A program made the translations under genes and the position numbers. The notes beneath the pieces are model-generated. The model was not told the DNA's origin and did no database searches. It worked only from the letters and a program-made list of their open reading frames with translations. DNA of 64,000 nucleotides from Maricaulis sp965242785 (GTDB taxonomy: Bacteria; Pseudomonadota; Alphaproteobacteria; Caulobacterales; Maricaulaceae), in contig CBDETA010000004.1 in NCBI GenBank assembly GCA_965242785.1, positions 992,001-1,056,000 of the forward strand, given 5' to 3'. How positions within the stretch are numbered: the stretch's first letter is position 1; every line of letters begins with the position of its first letter. Shown here one piece after another: positions 41,194 through 49,869 of the stretch.

Positions 41194-41706
41194 ATGAGCG
41201 AAGTTGCGCCGCAGTCCATTATTGAAGACGTCGATGTCGCCATCGTCATGGGGTCCCGGTCCGACTGGCCGACCATGAAAAAGGCCGCCATCATTCTTCA
41301 CGGGCTGGATGTGCCCTTCGCGGCCCAGGTCGTTTCGGCCCACCGCACCCCGGAGCGCCTGGTGCGCTTTGCGCAGTCGGCGCGCGAAAAGGGCGTCAAG
41401 GTGATCATCGCCGGTGCCGGCGGTGCTGCGCATCTGCCCGGCATGATCGCGTCCATGACGTCGCTTCCGGTTCTAGGCGTTCCGGTGAAATCCAAGGCGC
41501 TGAGTGGTCAGGACAGCCTGCTGTCGATCGTGCAGATGCCGGGCGGCGTGCCAGTGGGAACGCTGGCGATCGGCGATGCCGGTGCCACGAATGCCGGCCT
41601 GCTTGCGGCCTCCATCCTGTCCCTGTCTGATGCGGCTCTGGCCAAGCGTCTGGAGACCTGGCGCCAGGAACAGACCGACAGTGTTCCGGTGACGGTCGAG
41701 GACTAG
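41194..41706 (+). CDS. purE: 5-(carboxyamino)imidazole ribonucleotide mutase
   Basis: A 170-residue class I PurE converting N5-CAIR to CAIR in purine synthesis. Motifs VAIVMGSRSDWPTMKKA, VVSAHRTPERLV, AGAGGAAHLPGM and LLSIVQMPGGVPVGT are typical. The ATG at 41194 follows GGGAAG; ATG 41182 is an alternative. It is 5 bases upstream of purK. Confidence 0.97.
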   Translation: MSEVAPQSIIEDVDVAIVMGSRSDWPTMKKAAIILHGLDVPFAAQVVSAHRTPERLVRFAQSAREKGVKVIIAGAGGAAHLPGMIASMTSLPVLGVPVKSKALSGQDSLLSIVQMPGGVPVGTLAIGDAGATNAGLLAASILSLSDAALAKRLETWRQEQTDSVPVTVED

Positions 41707-41711
41707 GCCCG

Positions 41712-42791
41712 ATGACCCAAGGTCCGCTCGCACCGGGTTCGACAATCGGCATTCTGGGCGGCGGCCAGCTGGGCCGTATGCTGGCGACGGCCGGTGCCCA
41801 GCTGGGATTTGACGTTCACATCTATGATCCGGAACCGGATTGCCCGGCAGGCCGGGTCGCCGCGCGGGTCTTTTGCGCGCCCTGGGATGACAAGGGCGCT
41901 GTCGAGGCCTTTGCGGCCCGCTGCGACGTTGTCACCTATGAATTCGAGAACGTGCCGGTGGAAACCGTTGCCGTGGCGGCCTCGGTCTCGGTGGTGCGAC
42001 CGGGCGCGCGTTCACTGGAGCTGACCCAGGACCGGGTGACGGAAAAGCGCTTCATCAATGAGGCTGGCGTGGCCACGGTGCCCTTTGCACCGGTGGATGA
42101 CCTGGCCAGCCTGAAGGCGGCCGTGACGGCGCTGGGAATGCCCGCGCTGTTGAAGACCCGCCGCTTTGGCTATGACGGCAAGGGCCAGGCCTGGATCCGC
42201 CGGGCTTTGGACGTGGAAACGGCCTGGCAGGCAATCGGCGAACAGCCGGCCATCCTGGAAGGTGCTGCCGCCTTCCAGCGTGAGTTGTCGGTTGTGGCGG
42301 CGCGCGGCGTGTCCGGGGAGGTCAGGGCCTGGCCGCTGGCCGAGAATGTCCATGGCGATGGCATCCTGAAACAGTCCACGGCTCCCGCCCCCAGTGTTGA
42401 TGACGCCACGGCGGCCAAGGCACTGGAGATTGCCCGGCTCATCGGCGACGGGCTCGATCATGTTGGCGTCTTTGCCGTCGAGCTCTTCGATCTGGGCGTT
42501 GACGGGCTGGTGGTGAACGAGGTCGCGCCGCGGGTGCACAATACCGGTCACTGGACCATGGATGCCTGCGCCTGCGGCCAGTTCGAGCAGCACATGCGGG
42601 CCGTGGCCGGCTGGCCGTTGGGCGACCCCGCGCCGCATTCCGCCTGCGTCATGACCAATCTGATCGGTGAGGACGCTTTGAAGTGGTCCGAACTGGTCGC
42701 GGATCCAGCCAATATCGTGCACCTGTACGGCAAGCGTGCCGTCAGATCCGGCCGCAAGATGGGACATGTGAACCGGTTGTCGCCGCTTTAG
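41712..42791 (+). CDS. purK: 5-(carboxyamino)imidazole ribonucleotide synthase
   Basis: A 359-residue ATP-grasp enzyme producing N5-CAIR from AIR, bicarbonate and ATP. The start TIGILGGGQLGRMLATAGAQ, the ATP-grasp stretch LLKTRRFGYDGKGQ and NEVAPRVHNTGHWT are diagnostic. It follows purE in an apparent operon. Confidence 0.97.
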   Translation: MTQGPLAPGSTIGILGGGQLGRMLATAGAQLGFDVHIYDPEPDCPAGRVAARVFCAPWDDKGAVEAFAARCDVVTYEFENVPVETVAVAASVSVVRPGARSLELTQDRVTEKRFINEAGVATVPFAPVDDLASLKAAVTALGMPALLKTRRFGYDGKGQAWIRRALDVETAWQAIGEQPAILEGAAAFQRELSVVAARGVSGEVRAWPLAENVHGDGILKQSTAPAPSVDDATAAKALEIARLIGDGLDHVGVFAVELFDLGVDGLVVNEVAPRVHNTGHWTMDACACGQFEQHMRAVAGWPLGDPAPHSACVMTNLIGEDALKWSELVADPANIVHLYGKRAVRSGRKMGHVNRLSPL

Positions 42792-42838
42792 ACGTCAACA
42801 TGGTTCCAAGCCGGGCCGGTTCCGGCCAAACTGCCCAG

Positions 42839-43633
42839 ATGAGTGCTTCCATTTCCGCGCCGCCCGCTACCGCCTTTCGCAGCGATACCGGCCCCTTCGA
42901 TCTGATCGGGGACGTGCATGGCTGCGCCGGAGAGCTGGAGCAGCTGCTGGAGCGGCTGGGCTATCATGTCGAGCGTGACGGTCCTGAGGGCCACCGTGCC
43001 TACGAGCTGACGCATCCGGAGGGCCGCAAGCCGATCCTTCTCGGCGATCTGGTCGACCGCGGCCCCAGAAGTCCGGATGTGCTGCGTCTGGCCATGCATG
43101 TGCTCGAGACCGGGCGCGGCTTTTGCGTCGTCGGCAATCATGACGACAAGTTCCGTCGCTGGCTGGCCGGACATGCGGTGACGCTGAGCCATGGCATCGA
43201 GCGGACGATCGAGCAGTTCTCGCGACAGGCCCCGGACTTTCGCGCAGCGGTTTCGGACTTCCTGCACGCCTTGCCCGACCATCTGATCCTCGACGAAGGG
43301 CGTCTTGTGGTGGCGCATGCGGGACTCAAGGCCCACATGCATGGAGAGCGCAGCAAGTCGGTGCGGCAGTTCGCGATGTTCGGGGAATCCACCGGAGAGC
43401 GCGACCGGCATGGGCTGCCCATCCGGGCGGACTGGGCTCGCAGCTATTCCGGCGCGGCGACAGTGGTCCATGGCCATGTCGCCGACCGCAGAGTGCGTGA
43501 GAAAAACAATGTGGTCTGCATCGACACAGGCTGTTGTTTCGGCGGCCATCTGACGGCGATGCGCTGGCCGGAACGCGAACTGGTCCAGGTGCCGGCCCAG
43601 AAGACCTGGTTCATCTCCCCGCGCTGGGGCTAG
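42839..43633 (+). CDS. Calcineurin-like metallophosphatase (ApaH/Pnkp-type)
   Basis: A 264-residue phosphoesterase. The metal motifs are complete: IGDVHG, ILLGDLVDRGPRSPDV, VVGNHDDKF, a His in VVAHAGLKAH and VVHGHVAD. This arrangement resembles the phosphatase module of bacterial polynucleotide kinase-phosphatase and symmetrical diadenosine tetraphosphatases. The start is uncertain, since neither ATG 42839 nor ATG 42800 has a good ribosome-binding site. It lies just after purK. Its last 23 bases overlap the convergent oxidase gene. Natural substrate unknown. Confidence 0.85.
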   Translation: MSASISAPPATAFRSDTGPFDLIGDVHGCAGELEQLLERLGYHVERDGPEGHRAYELTHPEGRKPILLGDLVDRGPRSPDVLRLAMHVLETGRGFCVVGNHDDKFRRWLAGHAVTLSHGIERTIEQFSRQAPDFRAAVSDFLHALPDHLILDEGRLVVAHAGLKAHMHGERSKSVRQFAMFGESTGERDRHGLPIRADWARSYSGAATVVHGHVADRRVREKNNVVCIDTGCCFGGHLTAMRWPERELVQVPAQKTWFISPRWG

Positions 43634-44267
43634 GCTCGGCCTGTCCGTCGCCGGCCAGCTGGTCGGCGAAACCGTGATTGACGTCGCGGTGACCCGCCTC
43701 ATCGGCGCGTACGGCAATCACCACATCACGCAGGCGGGCATTGGCGGGCAGGTCCCAGTAGCGGATCGCGATCTCAGGCGCGGGCGGGTTGTCATGGCGA
43801 CCGGCATCGATCTCGTCGAGATACTGGGTGTAGCTGATCACGGCTTCTTCCTCGAAATACCCCACCACCCGGTGCGCCGTGCGCGGTGAGAACAGGTAGA
43901 GGAAGAAATAGGCGTTATAGAAGATCGCCTGGGTGACCATGATCACCAGCCGCTCGAACAGGGTGGGCTGGGCGACCTCGATGAAGGTCATCAGGTGCAT
44001 GCGCTCATTCTCGGCCTCATCCAGCAGGATGCGGATCCAGCCCTGATCATCGCGAATGCGGCGCAGGGCTTTGAGATGCTGCAGAAGGCCGCCCACCATG
44101 CCGGGCACGGCCGCGACGGTCTCCAGCACGACAGCGCGGTGGCCATAGCGCTTGGCAAAGAAGGTGTCGGCGAAGAAGCGGAGAAATTTCACGAAGGCAA
44201 AGGCGATACGATCGCGCAGGCCCTTGGGTTCGTGGTGGACATCCAGATCAATCGTGCCCGTGTGCAT
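43611..44267 (-). CDS. aox: Alternative oxidase (ubiquinol oxidase)
   Basis: A 218-residue di-iron quinol oxidase that reduces oxygen to water without proton pumping. The iron ligands are visible: Glu49 in VLETV, Glu88 and His91 in NERMH, the glutamates of FEEEAV (139-141), and Glu190 and His193 in RADEAGHRDVNH. Compared with the plant enzyme it lacks the long N-terminus holding the regulatory Cys. Transcribed with COQ9 108 bases upstream. Bacterial AOX is sporadic, mostly among marine Alphaproteobacteria. Confidence 0.94.
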   Translation of the reverse strand: MHTGTIDLDVHHEPKGLRDRIAFAFVKFLRFFADTFFAKRYGHRAVVLETVAAVPGMVGGLLQHLKALRRIRDDQGWIRILLDEAENERMHLMTFIEVAQPTLFERLVIMVTQAIFYNAYFFLYLFSPRTAHRVVGYFEEEAVISYTQYLDEIDAGRHDNPPAPEIAIRYWDLPANARLRDVVIAVRADEAGHRDVNHGFADQLAGDGQAEPSPSAGR

Positions 44268-44375
44268 GGCGGCCTCCTGGGCTGGGCGTGTGATCTCTAT
44301 CTAGTGTCAGACAGTCATGACGACACGGTGGCAGGACGCCGCGCGGCGGAATGTCTCGCAAGGACTGAACGGGTA

Positions 44376-45053
44376 TCAGACCCGCGGCCCCGCCCCGTAG
44401 CGCAGCTGGCCCAGAAGGCCGGCAATGTCCGGCAGGTCGGCAGTCATCTTCTGCAGCTGGGCCTTGGTCTTCTCGAAATCCATCACGTTCTGGATGCGGC
44501 GGTCGAGGAAGGCCTGGGCTTCGGGCTTGTCCGCATCGGGCTCGCCCAGCCAGGTCGACAGGGTGGAGCCGTAGACGCCGGCGAGAATCGTCCGCTTGGA
44601 ATAGAAGTTCACATCGGTCGAGGTGTCGCCGATGGCGCGCCAGATCGTGTCGGCCGTGGCCCAAAGCAGTTGCGGGCCCTCGGCGGTGGCATCGGGCAGC
44701 AGCAGGCGGGCGCGGGCGCGCCGGGCGGCTTCCTCGTGCGGGCCGATGGCCTTCAGCCGGGCCATGACGCCAAAGCGGACGCGCTCGCGAATCTTCATCG
44801 TCGAGAGGTCGGCTGCCTTGACCGCATCCAGTACGGCGCCATCCAGTCGCCGGGACCAATGTGCCAGCAAATCCAGCTCTTTACGCGGGCAGGCCAGCAG
44901 CGCGTCGCCTGGGCTGACGCTGGCGTCGCGGCAGGCGGCGTCGAAGCTTGTCGCGGTCCAGCCGTCAAAGGCGACATGTTCCAGCATGGGCTGAAGCAGG
45001 GCGTCGCGTGTGCTATGCTTGTGCGAGCGGGTGTTGCGGGCGTCGTCGGTCAT
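44376..45053 (-). CDS. COQ9 family ubiquinone-synthesis protein
   Basis: A 225-residue protein of the COQ9/'rpsU-divergently transcribed' family. It starts with a TetR-like helical part (ALLQPMLEHVAFDGWTATSF) and carries the core TADTIWRAIGDTSTDVNFYSKRTILAGVY-type segment (about 135-165) that binds lipid and supports COQ7 in eukaryotes. It is divergent from rpsU, exactly the context after which the family was first named. The alternative oxidase gene downstream uses its presumed product, ubiquinol. Confidence 0.93.
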   Translation of the reverse strand: MTDDARNTRSHKHSTRDALLQPMLEHVAFDGWTATSFDAACRDASVSPGDALLACPRKELDLLAHWSRRLDGAVLDAVKAADLSTMKIRERVRFGVMARLKAIGPHEEAARRARARLLLPDATAEGPQLLWATADTIWRAIGDTSTDVNFYSKRTILAGVYGSTLSTWLGEPDADKPEAQAFLDRRIQNVMDFEKTKAQLQKMTADLPDIAGLLGQLRYGAGPRV

Positions 45054-45205
45054 GCCCCTTGTCTAGACCGTTCTCCCCGAGCGGTCACTACAGCTGTGTG
45101 TGCTGACAGTGTGGACACAGCGTCGCAGCTCTGGTAGTAGCCCCGCCTCTGGCGAACTAGCGGCGTAAGGATGGTCCTTGCGTCCAGACATATGGAGAGA
45201 GAGCC

Positions 45206-45436
45206 ATCGTACAGATCGTTGTGCGCGACAATAATGTGGAGCAAGCGCTCCGCGCGCTGAAAAAGAAGATGCAGCGGGAAGGTACTTTCCGCGAGATGAA
45301 GCGCCGCAATCATTATGAAAAGCCGTCGGAGAAGAAGGCTCGCCAAAAGGCTGAAGCCATTCGCCGTGCGCGCAAGCTGGCCCGCAAGCGGGCGCAGCGC
45401 GAAGGCCTCATCGCGAAACGTGGCGGTCGCCGCTAG
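45206..45436 (+). CDS. rpsU: Small ribosomal subunit protein bS21, apparent ATC start
   Basis: A 76-residue basic ribosomal protein. The body NNVEQALRALKKKMQREG, HYEKPSEKKARQKAEA and ARKLARKRAQREG is typical of alphaproteobacterial bS21. The family normally begins Met-Val-Gln-Ile-x-Val-Arg-Asp. Here those codons are present (VQIVVRD) but the first is ATC at 45206, with GGAGAG ending 6 bases before it. The only standard start in frame is GTG 45221, which has no ribosome-binding site and would remove five conserved residues. I therefore annotate from ATC, a rare IF3-sensitive type of initiator. Sequencing error is the main alternative. Confidence 0.85.
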   Translation: MVQIVVRDNNVEQALRALKKKMQREGTFREMKRRNHYEKPSEKKARQKAEAIRRARKLARKRAQREGLIAKRGGRR

Positions 45437-45468
45437 GGTCGCCAGACTCAACGCATGTTTCGCGAAAG

Positions 45469-45497
45469 CGCCGCGCCCGAAAGGGCGCGGCGTTTTC
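45469..45497 (+). terminator. rpsU terminator
   Basis: CGCCGCGCCC and GGGCGCGGCG form a perfect 10-bp stem with a GAAA tetraloop, followed by TTTTC. It lies 33 bases after the rpsU stop. Confidence 0.92.
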
Positions 45498-45549
45498 GTT
45501 TTGGCTGGCCACCGGGGCCATTCATGTGCCGCTGGCCGATCAGGCACGA

Positions 45550-45655
45550 CCGTCATCCTGACGAAGGTCAGGACCCAGATCGCAAAGCGTGACCGCGCCC
45601 CTTCAGGCTCAAACCAGCCCTATGATCTGGGTTCCGGCCTTCGCCGGAATGACGG
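45550..45655. repeat. REP-like imperfect inverted repeat element
   Basis: The 31-base arm at 45550-45580 (CCGTCATCCTGACGAAGGTC...) matches the reverse complement of the arm at 45625-45655 (CCGTCATTCCGGCGAAGGCC...) at about 27 positions, with a 44-base spacer. The GTCATTCCGGCGAAGGCCGGAA core is a widespread intergenic palindromic repeat family in Alphaproteobacteria. No coding content. It lies between rpsU and the convergent ABC permease gene. Confidence 0.8.
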
Positions 45656-45702
45656 TTGAATTTGGGGCCTTTGCGGTCAGGGCCCCAACCCCGCGTCTTC
45701 CT

Positions 45703-47097
45703 CTACCCCGCGGTCTTCTTCTTCCCGAAGCGGAACCAGCCCTTCACCGTGTCCTGATTGGCCTGGTTGAGGGCGCCCATGCGGAACATGACGCCGGAGC
45801 CCCAGATCATGGCGACGGCCGTGGCGATCATCACCAGCGTGGTGCCCAGGACATCGACCATGCCGATATCCTGCGGCAGGCGGACCAGCATGATGAAGGG
45901 CGTCCACAGCGGGACCCAGCTGGCGATGGCGACGATGGGCGAGTCCGGCGCATCAATCGCCATCATCACCAGGAAGAGCGGCACCATCATGACCAGCATG
46001 ATCGGGCTCATCAGCGACTGGGCATCCTGGATCGTTTCGCACAGCGAACCGACGGCCAGGAAGATGGCGCCATACATCAGATAGCCGACGATGAAATAGC
46101 CGATGGCCGGACCGATCAGGGCCGGGTCGAACAGGGCCCCCAGGATCGCCGCAGCGGGAATGTCGGCCGCCGCCATCAATTGCTGGATGGCCAGACCGCC
46201 GGCCGAGGCCAGCCCGCCCCAGAACACCAGCAGGGTGAAGGAGACGGCAGCAACGCCCAGGAGCTTGCCGACCAGGATTTCATGATGCCGCGAGGAGGCG
46301 AGCATCATCTCCAGCACCTTGTTGCCCTTCTCCTCGATCATCGCCGTCAGCAGCATGTTGACGACCGAGAAGATCACCACCCACAGGCCGAAGGCCGTGG
46401 CGACGCCGACAAAGATGGGCAGGCGTTCGGTGTCGGAGACCTCGGCAGCCTCGGCAGCGCGCTCGGGATTGAGTTCGCGGACAGTGGGGCGCAGTTCATC
46501 GGCTGCCGCGATGAGGTCCGGATCGACACCCGCCTCAACCAGATGCTGAAGCTGCATGTGGTCGCGCAGGGCATTGCGAATGGTCGAGCGCAGGCCACTA
46601 TCGGTCAGGTTGGCGCTCCAGTATTCGATCTGAATGTCGCCGGGTGTCGGCTCGGACAGGTAGATCGCGGCAAACAGCGGCTGTTCGCCGTCCGGCGTAT
46701 TGAGCTGCTGTGAGCCGGTGAGATAGGGGCGCAGACTGTCCAGGTCGGTCGCCTCGGCCTCGATGCGGACATAGCGGTCATCCTCCAGCTGGGAAGAGCT
46801 GGCCAGGGCCGCCTGAATCTGGGGATTATCCCCCAGCATTTCCGTGGCCGCTTCCATCATGGCCGCGCGCTGTTCTTCGCGCGTCGCATCAATCTGGTCG
46901 TAGACGGCCTGTTCCAGCCGGCCGCCGGTCTGATCCACCAGCACGTAGTAACGGGTGGGCTGGGAGCTCTCGATGAGGATCGGCATGCCGAAACCCAGCG
47001 CCATGAACATCGGCACCGAAAGCAGGGACAGCCAGAAGCCCCAGGTGGCGACATAGGAGAGGAATTCGCGGCGGGCGATGAGATAGATGGCGCGCAT
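45703..47097 (-). CDS. ABC-2 type permease (NatB-like)
   Basis: A 464-residue membrane protein with one N-terminal segment (about 16-42), a large extracytoplasmic domain (about 45-240) and five or six C-terminal segments. The start MRAIYLIARREFLSYVATWG and the motif EEKGNKVLEMMLASSRHHEILVGKLLG are typical of ABC-2/NatB permeases. It overlaps the stop of its ATPase gene by one base. Transported substrate unknown; sodium or a peptide/lipid are family possibilities. Confidence 0.9.
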   Translation of the reverse strand: MRAIYLIARREFLSYVATWGFWLSLLSVPMFMALGFGMPILIESSQPTRYYVLVDQTGGRLEQAVYDQIDATREEQRAAMMEAATEMLGDNPQIQAALASSSQLEDDRYVRIEAEATDLDSLRPYLTGSQQLNTPDGEQPLFAAIYLSEPTPGDIQIEYWSANLTDSGLRSTIRNALRDHMQLQHLVEAGVDPDLIAAADELRPTVRELNPERAAEAAEVSDTERLPIFVGVATAFGLWVVIFSVVNMLLTAMIEEKGNKVLEMMLASSRHHEILVGKLLGVAAVSFTLLVFWGGLASAGGLAIQQLMAAADIPAAAILGALFDPALIGPAIGYFIVGYLMYGAIFLAVGSLCETIQDAQSLMSPIMLVMMVPLFLVMMAIDAPDSPIVAIASWVPLWTPFIMLVRLPQDIGMVDVLGTTLVMIATAVAMIWGSGVMFRMGALNQANQDTVKGWFRFGKKKTAG

Positions 47098-48056
47098 CAG
47101 ACGGTCTCCCCTTCATTGGACTGGCCGTCGGCGGCCGTTTCGGTCCTGCTGCCCACGAGGTGGACGAACGCGTCGTGCAGGTGGGCGCGCACGGGTTCAA
47201 AGCGGGTCAGCTTCACATCGGCATCGACGCAGGCTTTCAGCACGTCCTGGGCATCAGCCCCGGCGGCCAGGTCGACAATCCAGACCGGCCGTCCGTCCTG
47301 CTCCTCGCGATGCACTTGTCCCAGACCCGTCAGAACGGCCGCGAGATCATGCTCGGAGGCGATCTCCAGCGTGACCCGGCGCGGCACGCGGGCGAGGGCT
47401 TCGGGTACGGAGCCATCGAACACTTTCTGGCCCTTGGCGATCAGGACGATCTTGTTGCACAGCCGTTCGGCGTGTTCCATCACATGGGTCGAGAACAGGA
47501 CGGTGCGACCGGCCTCGGCCTGTTTGCGAACCACCTGCTCCAACGCCGACTGGTTGACCGGGTCGAGGCCCGAAAAGGGTTCGTCGAGAATGATGAATTC
47601 CGGCTCGTGCACCAGGGTGGAGATGATCTGCACCTTCTGGGCCATGCCCTTGGACAGCTCCTTCACCTTGGACTGGGCGACATCGGCGAGGCCGAACTCT
47701 TCCAGCATGGCCAGGCCGCGCTGGCGGGCTGTGGCCGGGGCAACACCCTTCAGGCGGGCAAAGAAGACGATGACGTCCAGCACCTTCATCTTGCGATAGA
47801 TGCCGCGTTCCTCCGGCAGGAAGCCGACCTTGTCCAGCGCGGCTGCACGCGGACGACCGCCAAACAGGGTCACCTCGCCGCGGTCGGGTGTGAGAATGCC
47901 CAGCGACATGCGCAGGCTGGTCGTCTTGCCGGCGCCATTGGGGCCCAGAAAGCCGGTGATCTGGCCACGCTGGACCGTGAAGCTGACATCGCGCACGGCT
48001 GGCTTGCCGCCGAAAGTCTTGGATACGCCGTCCAGCGCCAGAATCGTCTCGCTCAT
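47097..48056 (-). CDS. ABC transporter ATP-binding protein (NatA-like)
   Basis: A 319-residue ATPase. Walker A is GPNGAGKTT, the signature is LSKGMAQKVQ, Walker B is EFIILDEPFSGLDP, and the switch His is in VLFSTHVMEHAERL. A C-terminal extension of about 90 residues (DUF4162-like) follows, common in this drug/sodium exporter subfamily. ATG 48056 follows GAGGGG. It forms a two-gene unit with the permease. Confidence 0.93.
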   Translation of the reverse strand: MSETILALDGVSKTFGGKPAVRDVSFTVQRGQITGFLGPNGAGKTTSLRMSLGILTPDRGEVTLFGGRPRAAALDKVGFLPEERGIYRKMKVLDVIVFFARLKGVAPATARQRGLAMLEEFGLADVAQSKVKELSKGMAQKVQIISTLVHEPEFIILDEPFSGLDPVNQSALEQVVRKQAEAGRTVLFSTHVMEHAERLCNKIVLIAKGQKVFDGSVPEALARVPRRVTLEIASEHDLAAVLTGLGQVHREEQDGRPVWIVDLAAGADAQDVLKACVDADVKLTRFEPVRAHLHDAFVHLVGSRTETAADGQSNEGETV

Positions 48057-48181
48057 TCGCCCCTCCGGAAGTGAGGTTGCGACACTAGACAGGCTGGAGG
48101 GCGGGTTCCACCGGTATTGCGCAGCCGGATTTTCCCCCCTTGCGATTGCCGCCGGGGCTGGCGCATGGCTAGTCTCACAAC

Positions 48182-48511
48182 ATGACACGGAACACGCAGT
48201 CTGACCGCCAGCGCCTGCTCGACCTGCGGGCCGAAATCCACACCCTGTCCGAGGCGGCCAGGGAGGACCGCCAGCCCGTCGAACTGGACCAGCAGTCGGT
48301 GGGCCGCCTGTCGCGCCAGGACTCCTTGCAGGTCCAGGCCATGGCCAAGGCTGCCGAAGCGCGGCGGGCGAAGGAATTGCGCCGCATCGACATCGCGCTG
48401 CAGCGGGTCGAGGATGAAGAGTATGGCTGGTGCGCGGAATGCGGAGAGTGCATCGCAGACAAGCGCCTGGAGATCGATCCTGCGGCCCCCTTGTGCGCCG
48501 ACTGCGCGTGA
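48182..48511 (+). CDS. DksA/TraR-type zinc-finger protein
   Basis: A 109-residue protein with an N-terminal helical hairpin and a C-terminal C4 zinc finger (CAECGECIADKRLEIDP followed by CADC). The spacing C-x2-C-x17-C-x2-C fits DksA/TraR proteins that bind the RNA polymerase secondary channel. It is shorter than DksA proper (about 140-150) and the hairpin tip is not obviously the DksA acidic DxxDxA, so stringent-response activity is uncertain. Confidence 0.87.
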   Translation: MTRNTQSDRQRLLDLRAEIHTLSEAAREDRQPVELDQQSVGRLSRQDSLQVQAMAKAAEARRAKELRRIDIALQRVEDEEYGWCAECGECIADKRLEIDPAAPLCADCA

Positions 48512-48586
48512 TGCGGTTCTGACTCCGTCCCGGGCTTATCCCGCCGGTTTCAGTGTGGGATAGTGGTCCCGTGACAGGGAAAGCGA

Positions 48587-49318
48587 ATGTTCAAGCTGGG
48601 TTCCGATATTGATTGGCCAGAGGCGCGGCGACGTCTTGTCCGCGAGACGCGCTGCCAGATTGCCGGCCTGCTGGACGAGGCAAATTACGACGCCTTGCAG
48701 GACGCGCTGGCGCGGATCCCCCGTTGGGTGCTGGTGACACGTCTCGGCGGGCGGCATCTGGATCTGGATGCCGAGGCGATGTTCAACCTGCCGGCAGCCA
48801 AGCGCATGGAGTTCGAACGCCAGGTGCGCCGCGATGCCGAGCACGGCTTTCAATACCTCTACGAGACCTACCCGCTCTACGACAAATGGCACAATGGCAG
48901 CCTGAGACCGGAAGCGCCGATGCTGGCCGATCTGTTTGAATGGCTGAACAGTCCGGACTTTCTGGATCCGATGCGCGAGGCGCTGGATGCGCCGGACATC
49001 CGTTTCGCCGATGCCCAGCTGACGCGCTACCGCACCGGGCATTTCCTCAACACGCATGATGACGGCGTTGAAGGCAAGAACCGGGTGGCGGCCTATGTCC
49101 TGACCCTGTCGCCGGAATGGCGTGAGACCTGGGGCGGAACCCTGTCCTTCATGGATGATGCGGGCCGCGAAGTGGATCGCTTTGTGCCCGCGCGCAATAC
49201 ATTGTCGGTCTTCAAGGTGCCGCAGAAGCACCAGGTCTTGCCGGTCGCCCGCAAGGTGAAAGCACCGCGATTGTCGATCACCGGCTGGCTGCGCCGGGGC
49301 AGTGATCCCGGGCCCTAG
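48587..49318 (+). CDS. 2OG-Fe(II) oxygenase (prolyl-hydroxylase-like)
   Basis: A 243-residue dioxygenase. Iron ligands are His157 and Asp159 (NTHDDG) and His215 (KHQVLPV); Arg228 in APRLSITGW should hold 2-oxoglutarate. This is the arrangement of prolyl-4-hydroxylase alpha-like proteins. Length is close to bacterial protein hydroxylases that contain only the catalytic domain plus an N-terminal cap. Its stop shares CTAG with the convergent DUF4269 gene. Target unknown. Confidence 0.88.
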   Translation: MFKLGSDIDWPEARRRLVRETRCQIAGLLDEANYDALQDALARIPRWVLVTRLGGRHLDLDAEAMFNLPAAKRMEFERQVRRDAEHGFQYLYETYPLYDKWHNGSLRPEAPMLADLFEWLNSPDFLDPMREALDAPDIRFADAQLTRYRTGHFLNTHDDGVEGKNRVAAYVLTLSPEWRETWGGTLSFMDDAGREVDRFVPARNTLSVFKVPQKHQVLPVARKVKAPRLSITGWLRRGSDPGP

Positions 49319-49869
49319 CCTCGGACGGCGTATCCGGCGTTGCGCAGCACGTCGCGCAGCGCGTCGTCGCTGGGAGAGGCCAGCTTGAGCAGCTCGGTGT
49401 AGGGATCACCGCCCAGTCCCAGGACCTGGGCGAAGGCTGGCTCTGTCTTCAATCCGTCCAGCTTGGCCTGGCGGACGTCGCGGCGCAGCCGGTCCTCGGC
49501 CAGTTGCAACAGGCGGTGTTCGGCCAGCCAGTGGATATAGCTCTCATGGGTTTCCACTGGACGGGCGCGTCCGAAGATCTCGAAAGGCAGGCCGTCGACT
49601 TCGAAACGGGCGATGATCGAGGGCTCTCCGGCGTGGACATTGGCTGTCACCCGGACGCCGAACTCCGCGAATGCGATCCTCAGCGCCTGCTGGAATCCGT
49701 CGAGATCGGGCCCGCCGCAGCAGGCGATGTCGACATCGGCACCCGGTCCGTGCACGTCGAGCGGAATCGAGCCGACCCAGCGCGGGTCGAAGGCGGCGAG
49801 ACGGGGAAAGAGTTCCATTGCCGCCAGCCGGTCGCGGACGGTTGCGTGAGACAGAATCGTGTCGAGCAT
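49315..49869 (-). CDS. DUF4269 family nucleotidyltransferase-like protein
   Basis: A 184-residue protein matching the DUF4269 pattern: GSIPLDVHGPGADVDIACCGGPDLDGF resembles a minimal nucleotidyltransferase active site (GS...DVD), followed by FEVDGLPFEIFGRARPVETHESYIHW. No second domain. Function is unknown; the Asp pair suggests metal-dependent nucleotide transfer. Confidence 0.78.
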   Translation of the reverse strand: MLDTILSHATVRDRLAAMELFPRLAAFDPRWVGSIPLDVHGPGADVDIACCGGPDLDGFQQALRIAFAEFGVRVTANVHAGEPSIIARFEVDGLPFEIFGRARPVETHESYIHWLAEHRLLQLAEDRLRRDVRQAKLDGLKTEPAFAQVLGLGGDPYTELLKLASPSDDALRDVLRNAGYAVRG

